This document shows, in pieces, positions 18,326 to 24,853 of a stretch of 43,384 nucleotides of DNA. The stretch comes from Bacillus sp. AFS041924 (lineage in GTDB: Bacteria > Bacillota > Bacilli > Bacillales > Bacillaceae_G): positions 5,478 to 48,861 of the forward strand of contig NZ_NULG01000011.1 of the NCBI RefSeq assembly GCF_002577195.1, written 5' to 3'. The notes beneath the pieces were generated by a model. The model saw only the letters and a program-made list of their open reading frames with translations. It had not been told where the DNA came from and made no database searches. Made by a program: the position numbers and the translations under genes. Position 1 is the first letter of the stretch, and every line of letters begins with the position of its first letter.

Positions 18326-19114
18326 CTATTCTATCATTGCGTCTCTTTCTTCATTTATCTCTTCCATCGTTTTTAATCCGTTTGGATTATACTTTGCATC
18401 TTCCGGGAATAGTTCGAAATACTGCTCGGGCTTATTAACGAATTTACTCGCTAACTCACCTAGGTTCTCGCCGGATTTCTCTACTACGATCGGAAGGAAG
18501 AAATCATTTCCGATAGCAGCTCCCGCATACTCAGCGATTCTCATAGCTTCCAACGCTTCCGGACTCATTGAACGAACTTTTACTTCCTCGAACATCTTCG
18601 AAAGGTCTATACGATATTCCCTCGCATCTTGGCCAGCGTCAGCGAGTATCGGTCCAACAAGCGCAGAAAACTCGTTTTTGATCTCAGATGCGAATGCTTG
18701 CTCATCGACTGTCTTAAGAAAATCCGAAAGAATCTGCTTGCCTTTTTTAGCGTCTGATAATAATACCTCCGTCTTAACTTCGGCTAGACGCTGCTTAAAT
18801 CGTTCTTCTTTTACCGGATCTACTTTAGGACTTTTTGAATGGACGATGTTCTCCGCTTCTTTCTTCGCTTCGTTTAACAATTCCTTAAACATTTTGCTTT
18901 GATTACGGGATAATTGCATTAATTCGATCGTTTTTTTACTGCGTAAAGAGTCAGTTAGCTTCTTCTTACCCTCTAATGTATAGTCTCTATTAAGTTGAAT
19001 TTCAGACTTTTTAAGGTTAAACGCGTCCTGTAAAACACGATATTCTTTCGTTGAGTTGTGTTGCAGGTCTTGCGCTTTAGTAACTAATTCCTTAATTTGT
19101 TCGATTGTTTTCAT
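18326..19114 (-). CDS. Coiled-coil protein, scaffold-like
   Basis: 262-residue highly charged protein. Residues 1-130 are almost entirely predicted helix and coiled coil (IEQIKELVTKAQDLQH, then long Lys/Glu-rich heptads). The C-terminal 90 residues are more compact and acidic and end in MEEINEERDAMIE. The composition resembles phage scaffold or head-morphogenesis proteins, and its place is upstream of the tail-gene pair, but no family motif proves this. GGGGG lies 10 bases before the ATG. If it is a scaffold, it could remodel a helper capsid, as satellite scaffolds do. Confidence 0.6.
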   Translation of the reverse strand: MKTIEQIKELVTKAQDLQHNSTKEYRVLQDAFNLKKSEIQLNRDYTLEGKKKLTDSLRSKKTIELMQLSRNQSKMFKELLNEAKKEAENIVHSKSPKVDPVKEERFKQRLAEVKTEVLLSDAKKGKQILSDFLKTVDEQAFASEIKNEFSALVGPILADAGQDAREYRIDLSKMFEEVKVRSMSPEALEAMRIAEYAGAAIGNDFFLPIVVEKSGENLGELASKFVNKPEQYFELFPEDAKYNPNGLKTMEEINEERDAMIE

Positions 19115-19129
19115 AAATTTAAATCCCCC

Positions 19130-19273
19130 TTATTTGTTAGCGCCAAGCTTTACGCCTAGCCTTTCGATTTTATTTCTTAATTCCTCCGATATAATATCGC
19201 CTATCCCAACAGTCATGCGCTTATATGCCGGCAATGGCTTTCGCTTTGAATTTCGTGGTTTTTTATTTTCCAT
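19130..19273 (-). CDS. Small basic protein, 47 residues
   Basis: ATG preceded by AAGGAAG; starts MENKKPRNSKRKPLPAY and ends LGVKLGANK. The first 18 residues are strongly basic and the remainder could form one amphipathic helix (ISEELRNKIERLG). It fits tightly before the coiled-coil gene in the same direction. No family is recognised; a nucleic-acid-binding role would fit the charge. Confidence 0.5.
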   Translation of the reverse strand: MENKKPRNSKRKPLPAYKRMTVGIGDIISEELRNKIERLGVKLGANK

Positions 19274-19406
19274 TATTGCGTCTTCCTTTCTTTTTCATCT
19301 ACCTAATGTCACGGAATAGGGCAACCGTAGCCCTTGATACATCAACGTTTGTAAGTGCAAAAAAAGGCTATTAGCTATGTATACATTACAAGCTAAAAAT
19401 TTCGAT

Positions 19407-19808
19407 TTAATCCCGTGACAATTTGCGTCTTTCTTTTTGTTTCCTTGCCCTTGCTTTATCACGATCATTTAATGCTCTACAATAATCGCAATACTTTGCT
19501 GCGTTACTCCGGCTCTGAAATTGCTCGTTACATCGATGGCACGTAGATAATCTCTTTTTCGTTTTTTTAAGTGGATACCCTTGCGGAAAATACTCGAGAT
19601 AATCGTTCATTAATGTCGTTTCAGCCGGTAAAACGTGCTTCATAAAATACGGGCAAACATTGCCTGGCAAGCTATCCGTTTTAATCGTTACGATACATAG
19701 GCCGCATTGTTGGATATCGCATTCTCCGTCTTTCTTATAAAGCGCGCATTCATTCCGAGCAAGTCGCGCTAATTTACTGCGTATTGAATCGACCTTACGC
19801 TGATTCAT
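19407..19808 (-). CDS. Cysteine-rich VLP-type zinc protein
   Basis: 133-residue protein. The N-terminal half resembles the Cys_rich_VLP domain common in conjugative elements: Cys21, Cys30, Cys35, Cys38 and Cys52, with CPYFMKHVLP at 52-61 carrying the VLP signature. The C-terminal half has a second zinc ribbon (Cys90, Cys93, Cys107, Cys110) and a very basic tail RKQKERRKLSRD. This suggests a DNA- or RNA-binding protein with two zinc modules. The molecular role of the domain is not established. Confidence 0.65.
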   Translation of the reverse strand: MNQRKVDSIRSKLARLARNECALYKKDGECDIQQCGLCIVTIKTDSLPGNVCPYFMKHVLPAETTLMNDYLEYFPQGYPLKKTKKRLSTCHRCNEQFQSRSNAAKYCDYCRALNDRDKARARKQKERRKLSRD

Positions 19809-19838
19809 CTTTCTCCGTCCCTTCTTCTCAAATTAAAT

Positions 19839-19859
19839 AAGCCAGCGATTAGCCGGCTT
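19839..19859 (-). terminator. AAGCC/GGCTT hairpin
   Basis: An interrupted inverted repeat between the XRE gene and the Cys-rich gene on the minus strand; another of the element's regular between-gene hairpins. Confidence 0.45.
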
Positions 19860-19902
19860 TCATTCTATACCTTCTTGACATTTATTTGATATTGACATAT
19901 AA

Positions 19903-20130
19903 TTATGATGGATAATTTTTTGCTATTTTCTCATAAGCATCAAAAAAAGATATAAGCTCATCGTTAACTGAGATTCTTTCCGCCAATTTACCTCGCACAA
20001 CGTCCGAAATTCTTCGTCTGTTATTTTCGATCGCTGCAACCGTTGACTCCGAAACACCTAAAAACTCTCCAAATTCTGCCTGAGTCATCCCGAGTTTTAG
20101 ACGCGTTGCTTTAAAAGCTTCTGTTCTCAT
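19903..20130 (-). CDS. XRE-family regulator
   Basis: 75-residue protein that is essentially one Cro/CI-type helix-turn-helix: KLGMTQAEFGEFLGVSEST at about 12-30, then AIENNRRRISDVVRGKLAE. The ATG at 20130 is preceded by GAGGAGG and is preferred over an in-frame start eight codons upstream. It is transcribed with the late-like minus-strand genes and not divergently, so it may be an activator or timing regulator and not the main repressor. Confidence 0.8.
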   Translation of the reverse strand: MRTEAFKATRLKLGMTQAEFGEFLGVSESTVAAIENNRRRISDVVRGKLAERISVNDELISFFDAYEKIAKNYPS

Positions 20131-20171
20131 ACACTTTCCTCCTCTTCCGTACAAGTTAGTTATAAATAATT

Positions 20172-20184
20172 GGGCATAATGCCC
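20172..20184 (-). terminator. GGGC/GCCC hairpin
   Basis: A short GGGC-ATAAT-GCCC hairpin between the zinc-ribbon gene and the XRE gene, in series with the other hairpins of the element. Confidence 0.45.
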
Positions 20185-20229
20185 TTCTATAATAATTGGT
20201 TTGTTTAGGGCGGCTTTTGTCCTGTTTTA

Positions 20230-21033
20230 TCAAATATTTTCAAATATTTTTTCTGGACTTATTACGATATGATTCTTCTCTTTTCTTTCTATTGTCTCTT
20301 CTAAAACGTACTCATACGCATATTCTGGTAAATATGTCCCAGTCTTTTCGTAACGGACTTTAGCGTTCTCTTGCGACTTCTTACATTCATCGCAGCAATA
20401 CTCGGCGTCAATTCTTCGAGCTTTAATATGTGGTCGTATAATACGCTCGTTTGCTATAGGAAAGTAGTTATCGCAAGCGTAGTATTTACAACGTTTCCAC
20501 TTTCTACGTTCCTCTCGATATTCCTCGAACGTTATAAAATTTTCCGAGGCATCCAGTCGTTCCATTAAATCGTCATATAAATCTCGCAAATTATAATCAT
20601 TTCGTTCTACGTATTCGTATTCTAGTCGCGCCCATTCTTTACGTGTCCTATTCGCGATTGCTGCGTTATGAGCCGCTTTGATCAAGTAATCTGCGTTAAA
20701 ATCCAATAAGTTACCCGCAGCTTCTACCGTGTATAGTGGCGCTTTTTTCAAACGATTATCAGGAACATTTGCGTACGCCTCTAATTTTACATAACCGAGA
20801 TTGCGCATACGCTCCGGTAGCTTCCCAGTACTTTCTACGTATAGCTCCATCGCGATGTCTATTGCTTTTGTTAACTCGCTACATCGCTGCTTCATTTCGG
20901 GATAGCTTACGTCTTTAGGCGGGGCGTAACCGTATTCCGTGCGAAGTTTTAGCATAGTGCGATTAAGCTCCGTTCGTGCCTGCGCCAAATTTATAGCGTT
21001 ATTTACTGTTAAGATTGTCGCCTCAATTTTCAT
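20230..21033 (-). CDS. Unknown protein with C-terminal zinc ribbon
   Basis: 267-residue protein, helical and rich in Tyr, Glu and Arg. A zinc ribbon near the C-terminus has Cys182 and Cys187 (CKYYACDNYF) paired with Cys213, Cys214 and Cys217 (YCCDECKKSQ), followed by a basic helix. This arrangement resembles zinc-ribbon proteins that bind nucleic acid, but no named family is recognised. GGGAGG precedes the ATG. The gene begins the long minus-strand run leading to the tail genes, just after an iteron-like repeat region, so it may act in replication or late control. Confidence 0.6.
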   Translation of the reverse strand: MKIEATILTVNNAINLAQARTELNRTMLKLRTEYGYAPPKDVSYPEMKQRCSELTKAIDIAMELYVESTGKLPERMRNLGYVKLEAYANVPDNRLKKAPLYTVEAAGNLLDFNADYLIKAAHNAAIANRTRKEWARLEYEYVERNDYNLRDLYDDLMERLDASENFITFEEYREERRKWKRCKYYACDNYFPIANERIIRPHIKARRIDAEYCCDECKKSQENAKVRYEKTGTYLPEYAYEYVLEETIERKEKNHIVISPEKIFENI

Positions 21034-21098
21034 TCTTTTTTCCTCCCTTGTTATCTTTTTTTCTTTTTATATAAAACCTTCCGATTATTACCTTATTT

Positions 21099-21282
21099 AT
21101 CGATAATCTTTTATTAAGTAATTTTTCGATAATAATAGACTGCAATTCTTTCGATAAGAAAGATTGCCATCTTTTGTTGGTATGTTTAAGATTGGTATGT
21201 TTAACTTGGTATGTTTAGATAGACATCTAAGGTAACAATGGAAAGAGGTATCTAATGCCATAATCGAAACGGACATCTAATG
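21099..21282. repeat. Iteron-like direct repeats, candidate replication origin
   Basis: Three copies of TTGGTATGTTTA recur every 14-15 bp (21177, 21192, 21206). Three copies of a ATCTAA word follow at 21225-21280 (two as ATCTAATG), and three TCGATAA words lie before them (about 21100-21157). The whole stretch is A/T-rich and gene-free and lies directly after the initiator-like gene 21289-21759. It is a plausible replication origin or a multi-site regulatory region. Confidence 0.6.
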
Positions 21283-21288
21283 ACCATC

Positions 21289-21759
21289 TCACTTATATAC
21301 CGAAATATCCGGCACTATCTTTTCGCCGTCCTGATTTACTAAATAACCATCGTCAGACACTCGCGGGCAAAATGACGGATAATACCACTTACCGTTCCAT
21401 ACGATTTTTTGGCGAATAAGTCCGTTAGCTTCTAAAATATCGGCAAGTGGCTTAATTCGTTTTGTTGCGATTCCTAGATCGGTCGTAATTTTTTCAATCG
21501 ACGGAAAACTTGCGCCGAACCTATCACTCTTTGATCCGTCTGATCGCGTATGCTTACCGTCAACATACGAAAGTAAATAAAAGTAAAGCGTAATAACATC
21601 TCGAATCTGAGGCTTCCTTTGTTTTCGCTGAAACTGTGCGTCATGTTCCGCAATAATCCTCGGAAATACCTTTCGTAATAAATCGAGATTGTACATTTCG
21701 TAATTGTTAGCAGACAATAACGCTGCCTTGTCGTTTGGCAAAACTTTTTTTTCGTCCAT
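21289..21759 (-). CDS. Winged-helix protein, candidate replication initiator
   Basis: 156-residue protein with a central winged helix, FGASFPSIEKITTDLGIATK (81-100) and PLADILEANGLI (104-115). This resembles the HTH_36-type DNA-binding domain at the N-terminus of plasmid and phage replication initiators in Firmicutes. A helical region precedes it and an aromatic strand-rich tail follows. The ATG at 21759 is preceded by GGAGG; an upstream in-frame start lacks one. The iteron-like repeats just downstream support an initiator role, but the domain alone would also fit a regulator. Confidence 0.6.
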   Translation of the reverse strand: MDEKKVLPNDKAALLSANNYEMYNLDLLRKVFPRIIAEHDAQFQRKQRKPQIRDVITLYFYLLSYVDGKHTRSDGSKSDRFGASFPSIEKITTDLGIATKRIKPLADILEANGLIRQKIVWNGKWYYPSFCPRVSDDGYLVNQDGEKIVPDISVYK

Positions 21760-21790
21760 TTGGACTCCTCCTTTTAATTGGTAATCAAAA

Positions 21791-21808
21791 GCCCGACATA
21801 AGCCGGGC
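21791..21808 (-). terminator. GCCCG/CGGGC hairpin
   Basis: A compact hairpin between the unknown acidic protein gene and the initiator-like gene, in the regular between-gene position seen across the element. Confidence 0.45.
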
Positions 21809-21814
21809 ATTGTG

Positions 21815-22303
21815 TTAGAATTTAATTAACTGTTTTTTAAACTTACGTACAGCAGCTGTAATTTCGGATATAACTTCAGGTGATTCTCCTTCTATTCGAT
21901 ATCGTAATGACATTAATCCGTTAGGTTGAAAATAATCATCTTCATCTATATATCCATCTTCTTCAAAGCTCATATTCCCACTAACTCTTTCTTCGCTTCC
22001 AATTTCAGCAATAATAAACGCTATTAATAAATTAGCAGTGTAATAATCGTGATCTATCGCGTAGAAGTCAACATATGTAATCGGACAGTGATTTCCCTTT
22101 CCACCTCTATCTTTAACCTCTTGCTCTGTATACGGCTCACTACCCCCTTGACAACTATTCATAGTCACCAAGTTTTCAATTCCATTAATTTCGTCAACTA
22201 ATTCCTTTATTCGTTCGTCTACAACTCCTGCTATCATTGTTTGACTAACCAAAAATTCTTTGTCCTCTTTATCAAAGTAAGTAATGTTTCCAATTTGTAC
22301 CAC
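21815..22303 (-). CDS. Unknown acidic protein with an SCQGG motif
   Basis: 162-residue protein starting with GTG after GGGG. It contains NLVTMNSCQGGSEP (about 44-57) and a later His-Cys pair (GNHCPITYVDFY), a pattern that could bind a metal or a substrate phosphate. The last third is acidic (EEDGYIDEDDYF) and then basic. No family is recognised with confidence. It is the first minus-strand gene after the 620-bp repeat region, so its transcript probably starts there. Confidence 0.6.
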   Translation of the reverse strand: MVQIGNITYFDKEDKEFLVSQTMIAGVVDERIKELVDEINGIENLVTMNSCQGGSEPYTEQEVKDRGGKGNHCPITYVDFYAIDHDYYTANLLIAFIIAEIGSEERVSGNMSFEEDGYIDEDDYFQPNGLMSLRYRIEGESPEVISEITAAVRKFKKQLIKF

Positions 22304-22373
22304 GTTAAATTTCCCCTTTCACTTTTCCATTATTTTTTAATTACACATAACTATATCCGTAAGAATTGTTTTT

Positions 22374-22710
22374 CGGACATTTACCTCTTACTCCATATGA
22401 CGCATGAGATTTCAAAGTCGCGCACATTTTTCTGGGTGACTTTATGCTCTTACTATATATGTCGCATGACTTTTCATTTTCGGACACAAATTCCGGAAAA
22501 TGACTTCATAGGACTATATCCCTTTAGGATCACTTTCGCGCAGCTTTTACGAAGATTTAGCGCTCTTACTATGTATGCCGTCCTTAGGAGGGAACCCGCG
22601 CACATTTTCCATCTGATTTTCACCTTCATGAGATAATACAAACGGAAATAACTTTTCGGACACATTTTCAAAAGAAAATTTATCTCCCTACTTTATATAC
22701 CCCGACAAAC
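22374..22710. repeat. Six degenerate tandem repeats, period about 60 bp
   Basis: Units begin at 22374, 22419, 22481, 22537, 22597 and 22657 (steps of 45, 62, 56, 60 and 60). Most start with CGCGCACATTTT or CGGACACATTTT, and several contain a central CTCTTACTATATATG-like block. The units are imperfect and the region (22304-22924) has no credible gene. It may be a replication origin, packaging site or regulatory array. The rest of the gap (22711-22900) shows only a GC-rich patch near 22762-22782. Confidence 0.7.
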
Positions 22711-22900
22711 CCCAATTCCACGCATAAAACAAACATACGTTCGGTTTCAAGGTAAATGAAAAGCCGACCCGGGCCCGCCTAATTGCCCTGTCAGCTATCA
22801 TCTTTATTGTAAATCGTTCCGTCCAATGTTTTCACCACCTCGGTTGCCGCCGTGTGATGCTACTTTCTTAGTTGTTTGCCGACAACCATTTTATTATAAC

Positions 22901-22918
22901 GGGTTATTGCCGTAACCC
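22901..22918 (-). terminator. GGGTTA/TAACCC hairpin after the paralogue pair
   Basis: A perfect six-base stem with a six-base loop lies just past the stop codon of the 79-residue gene. The T-tract is poor, so it may only slow polymerase or stabilise the mRNA end. Confidence 0.45.
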
Positions 22919-22924
22919 TTTAGC

Positions 22925-23164
22925 CTATGAGACGATTAAATTAATAAGGAAGTCTTCGTCACCTTCTCGGTAATAATCGTTATATCCTTCGTCCAAATTA
23001 ACGACTACTACATTCGGATCATTTGTCGGAGTATAATCGAAAATAGATAAGCTCTCACCCGTAACAAATACTCGACTATTCGGAAGTAAAACGCCTGGCT
23101 CGTTCTCGTGATCGAATTGCTTACCTTCGTAGATATACTTTACCGTTACTAAATATCGCTCCAT
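22925..23164 (-). CDS. Unknown small protein, paralogue of its neighbour
   Basis: 79-residue acidic protein, mostly beta by composition. It aligns along its length with the 83-residue protein encoded just upstream: both have VTV near the start, GVL near residue 25, a hydrophobic strand block and a final DxxINLIVS or YVVDLILS. The start overlaps the upstream stop by one base. No known family is recognised. A recent tandem duplication followed by divergence is the simplest explanation. Confidence 0.6.
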   Translation of the reverse strand: MERYLVTVKYIYEGKQFDHENEPGVLLPNSRVFVTGESLSIFDYTPTNDPNVVVVNLDEGYNDYYREGDEDFLINLIVS

Positions 23165-23415
23165 TATTTCATACCTCCCGATAAGATTAAATCGACTACA
23201 TATTCCGGATTATCCGAGTTCAAGTTTTCTTCTTGCGGATCGATAGCGACGTAGCCTTCGCCTTTAGTCGGATGCTGATGTGCGGTATAAATTTCGATTA
23301 GTCCGTATGGATCAACGACAAGTACAATACCTTGCTCCTCGTATAATACTCCAACATCCGGAAACTCTCCGTCTACTCCGCCTTGAAATAAGTGCTCAAC
23401 CGTTACTTTTCTCAT
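23164..23415 (-). CDS. Unknown small protein, paralogue of its neighbour
   Basis: 83-residue acidic protein with a predicted beta-rich core (GIVLVVDPYGLIEIYTAH at about 29-46). It is related to the 79-residue protein just downstream, with which it is translationally coupled. It lies 15 bp after the gene driven by the strong promoter at 23858-23886, so it is probably expressed early in that three-gene operon. No family is recognised. Confidence 0.6.
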   Translation of the reverse strand: MRKVTVEHLFQGGVDGEFPDVGVLYEEQGIVLVVDPYGLIEIYTAHQHPTKGEGYVAIDPQEENLNSDNPEYVVDLILSGGMK

Positions 23416-23430
23416 TCCCGTTTCCCCCTA

Positions 23431-23805
23431 TTAGTTTTTATTTGCTAAACTTTCGATAGCTTTTATAAAAGGTTTACTTACCAACAATTCTTGATTTTCT
23501 TCAATAAAGTCAATTGTAATTCCGTCAATAATTCCGCCTACAGTCTTAATATGTAGATCAAAGGATTCTTCATCGATAACTATCTCGTCTTGATTGCGTG
23601 CAAGTTCTTCGTCTAATATTCGGAAGACAAATTCGCTGCTCTCTTCAAACAATTCAAGAAGTATGTGAGGTGCTATACGATATACGTCTTTTGTTTCGAA
23701 CCAGGTTTCGCCAGTATTAAATTCCTTACCTTTGCGAGTAAATTTCGTTGTTGGGAGTGTCATAGCGTAACCCCCTTCATTTTCGTAACTAATCCAACAA
23801 AACAT
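23431..23805 (-). CDS. Unknown protein, first gene of a repressor-controlled operon
   Basis: 124-residue acidic protein, mixed alpha/beta, without a recognised family. The frame is open far upstream, but the ATG at 23805 has a perfect GAGGAGG and lies about 45 bp after the predicted transcription start. A second ATG at 23763 also has AGGGGG, so a shorter 110-residue form is possible. It heads the operon with the two paralogous small genes and is transcribed away from an XRE gene, the layout of a phage lysogeny switch, so these three may be early genes. Confidence 0.65.
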   Translation of the reverse strand: MFCWISYENEGGYAMTLPTTKFTRKGKEFNTGETWFETKDVYRIAPHILLELFEESSEFVFRILDEELARNQDEIVIDEESFDLHIKTVGGIIDGITIDFIEENQELLVSKPFIKAIESLANKN

Positions 23806-23840
23806 TTTATTACCTCCTCGACTGTAGTTTAACGACTGAA

Positions 23841-23948
23841 GTATAACTTCTAACTTTATAATATATCTACAGGAGTCATACGTCAACACTTTTTTAAAAA
23901 AAAAATAAAAAATAAAAGTATGACTATAGAAGTATGACGTTATATAAT
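23841..23948. promoter_or_regulatory. Divergent promoters with repeated GTATGAC operators
   Basis: Minus strand: TTGACG (23881-23886), 17-bp spacer, TATTAT (23858-23863), driving the unknown operon. Plus strand: ATGACT (23920-23925), 17-bp spacer, TATAAT (23943-23948), driving the XRE gene. GTATGAC occurs at 23918-23924 and 23932-23938 (plus) and 23875-23881 (minus), with a near copy GTATAAC at 23841. These overlap both promoters and look like XRE operators. Confidence 0.75.
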
Positions 23949-23980
23949 AGAATTAACGATAAAGAAAGAGGGCTGTTACT

Positions 23981-24229
23981 ATGAGATTTAATTTTAAGTT
24001 AGCTGGTATTCTAGAAGATTTAGAACAAACTAAGAATAGTATTGCAGTTGAATCTAAGGTTAGGCCTGCTACAATACATGATCTAGTCGAAGGAAATACT
24101 AAAAGAATAGAACTTCCTACAATAGAAAGAGTGTTAGATACGATTAATAAAGTTGCAAAAGAAAAAGGTAAAAATAAGACATATACCTTAGATGATTTAA
24201 TTGAGTACACAAAAGAAGACGCCGATTAA
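23981..24229 (+). CDS. XRE-family regulator of the divergent switch
   Basis: 82-residue protein with a single helix-turn-helix domain (KNSIAVESKVRPATIHDLVEG at about 18-38, read in two parts), then ELPTIERVLDTINKV and a C-terminal TYTLDDLIEYT segment, the usual pattern of short Cro/CI-like repressors. AGAGGG precedes the ATG. It is divergent from the operon starting at 23805, and the GTATGAC repeats between them are likely its operators. G+C is low compared with the flanking element genes. Confidence 0.8.
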   Translation: MRFNFKLAGILEDLEQTKNSIAVESKVRPATIHDLVEGNTKRIELPTIERVLDTINKVAKEKGKNKTYTLDDLIEYTKEDAD

Positions 24230-24246
24230 TCGGACGTCTTTTCTTT
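24216..24246. terminator. Hairpin between convergent genes
   Basis: An AAGACG-CCGATTAATCGG-ACGTCTT inverted repeat followed by a T-run overlaps the XRE stop codon and separates it from the convergent replication-relaxation gene. Confidence 0.8.
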
Positions 24247-24250
24247 TTTG

Positions 24251-24853
24251 CTATATATCCTCGATTACATAAACTTCACAAACTACTTGAAACTCTTCGG
24301 CTAACTTCTCAATTAACTTCTTTCGTGATTTTAATGTGGTAAAAAACTTAATAATAATCTTTTTTCCCTTCTGTGCTTGATATATAAAATTTAATTTTCC
24401 ATACGTTTCAAATTTCTTTCTGTTTTTAATCATATTTTGTTTACGGTCAATCTCGATACAATATAAAGTATCTGTAATCATTAATGCGTCTGGAATAATA
24501 TTGTGTTCTTTGCCTTCTAATGCAAATTTAATAGGACTTTCAACTTTCCAATTAGGCATACCTAACATTAACCATGCTTCGTTTCTTAATAAATGATGAT
24601 CGATTTGAATACTCTTTTTTATCGGCTTAACTCCAATTCGTTCTGCACCGCTTTTTGAAAGGTAGTAGATATTTTCATTTGAGAACCTCGTCACCAATAA
24701 TAATTCGTCCGTTGCCATTGTTTTTAGTATTCTCTGTGCGTTTCTTATCCCTTGTAGGCTGTGAACCCCTTGTAACTGTCTTCTCGTTGCGAATTTCAGT
24801 GTTTTCATACTTTGTAGTATTTCCTCTATTCGGTTTTCGTTTTTTCTCCTCAT
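24251..24853 (-). CDS. Replication-relaxation family protein
   Basis: 200-residue protein of the replication-relaxation family. Residues 1-75 form a winged helix (ILQSMKTLKFATRRQLQGV, then YYLSKSGAERIGVK). The remainder is an alpha/beta domain with PDALMITDTLYCIEID and KKFETYGKLNFIY. Such proteins accompany FtsK-like ATPases in Gram-positive plasmids, phages and integrative elements and are thought to act in replication or DNA processing. Its first 60 codons overlap the end of the FtsK gene by 179 bases in another frame. AAAGGG and GGGAGG lie upstream. Confidence 0.78.
   Translation of the reverse strand: MRRKNENRIEEILQSMKTLKFATRRQLQGVHSLQGIRNAQRILKTMATDELLLVTRFSNENIYYLSKSGAERIGVKPIKKSIQIDHHLLRNEAWLMLGMPNWKVESPIKFALEGKEHNIIPDALMITDTLYCIEIDRKQNMIKNRKKFETYGKLNFIYQAQKGKKIIIKFFTTLKSRKKLIEKLAEEFQVVCEVYVIEDI

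Noticed and set aside
22474-22671. 65-residue minus-strand frame and the plus-strand frame 22241-22636
   Set aside because: Both run through the degenerate tandem repeat, have no good ribosome-binding site, and their sequence reflects the repeat and not a protein.
22374-22710. CRISPR array
   Set aside because: The units are imperfect, about 60 bp long with no separate constant repeat and variable spacer, and no cas genes are present.
22791-22835. 14-residue frame starting at a GTG
   Set aside because: GAGGTG overlaps the start too closely, the peptide is very short and it has no terminator or conserved feature.
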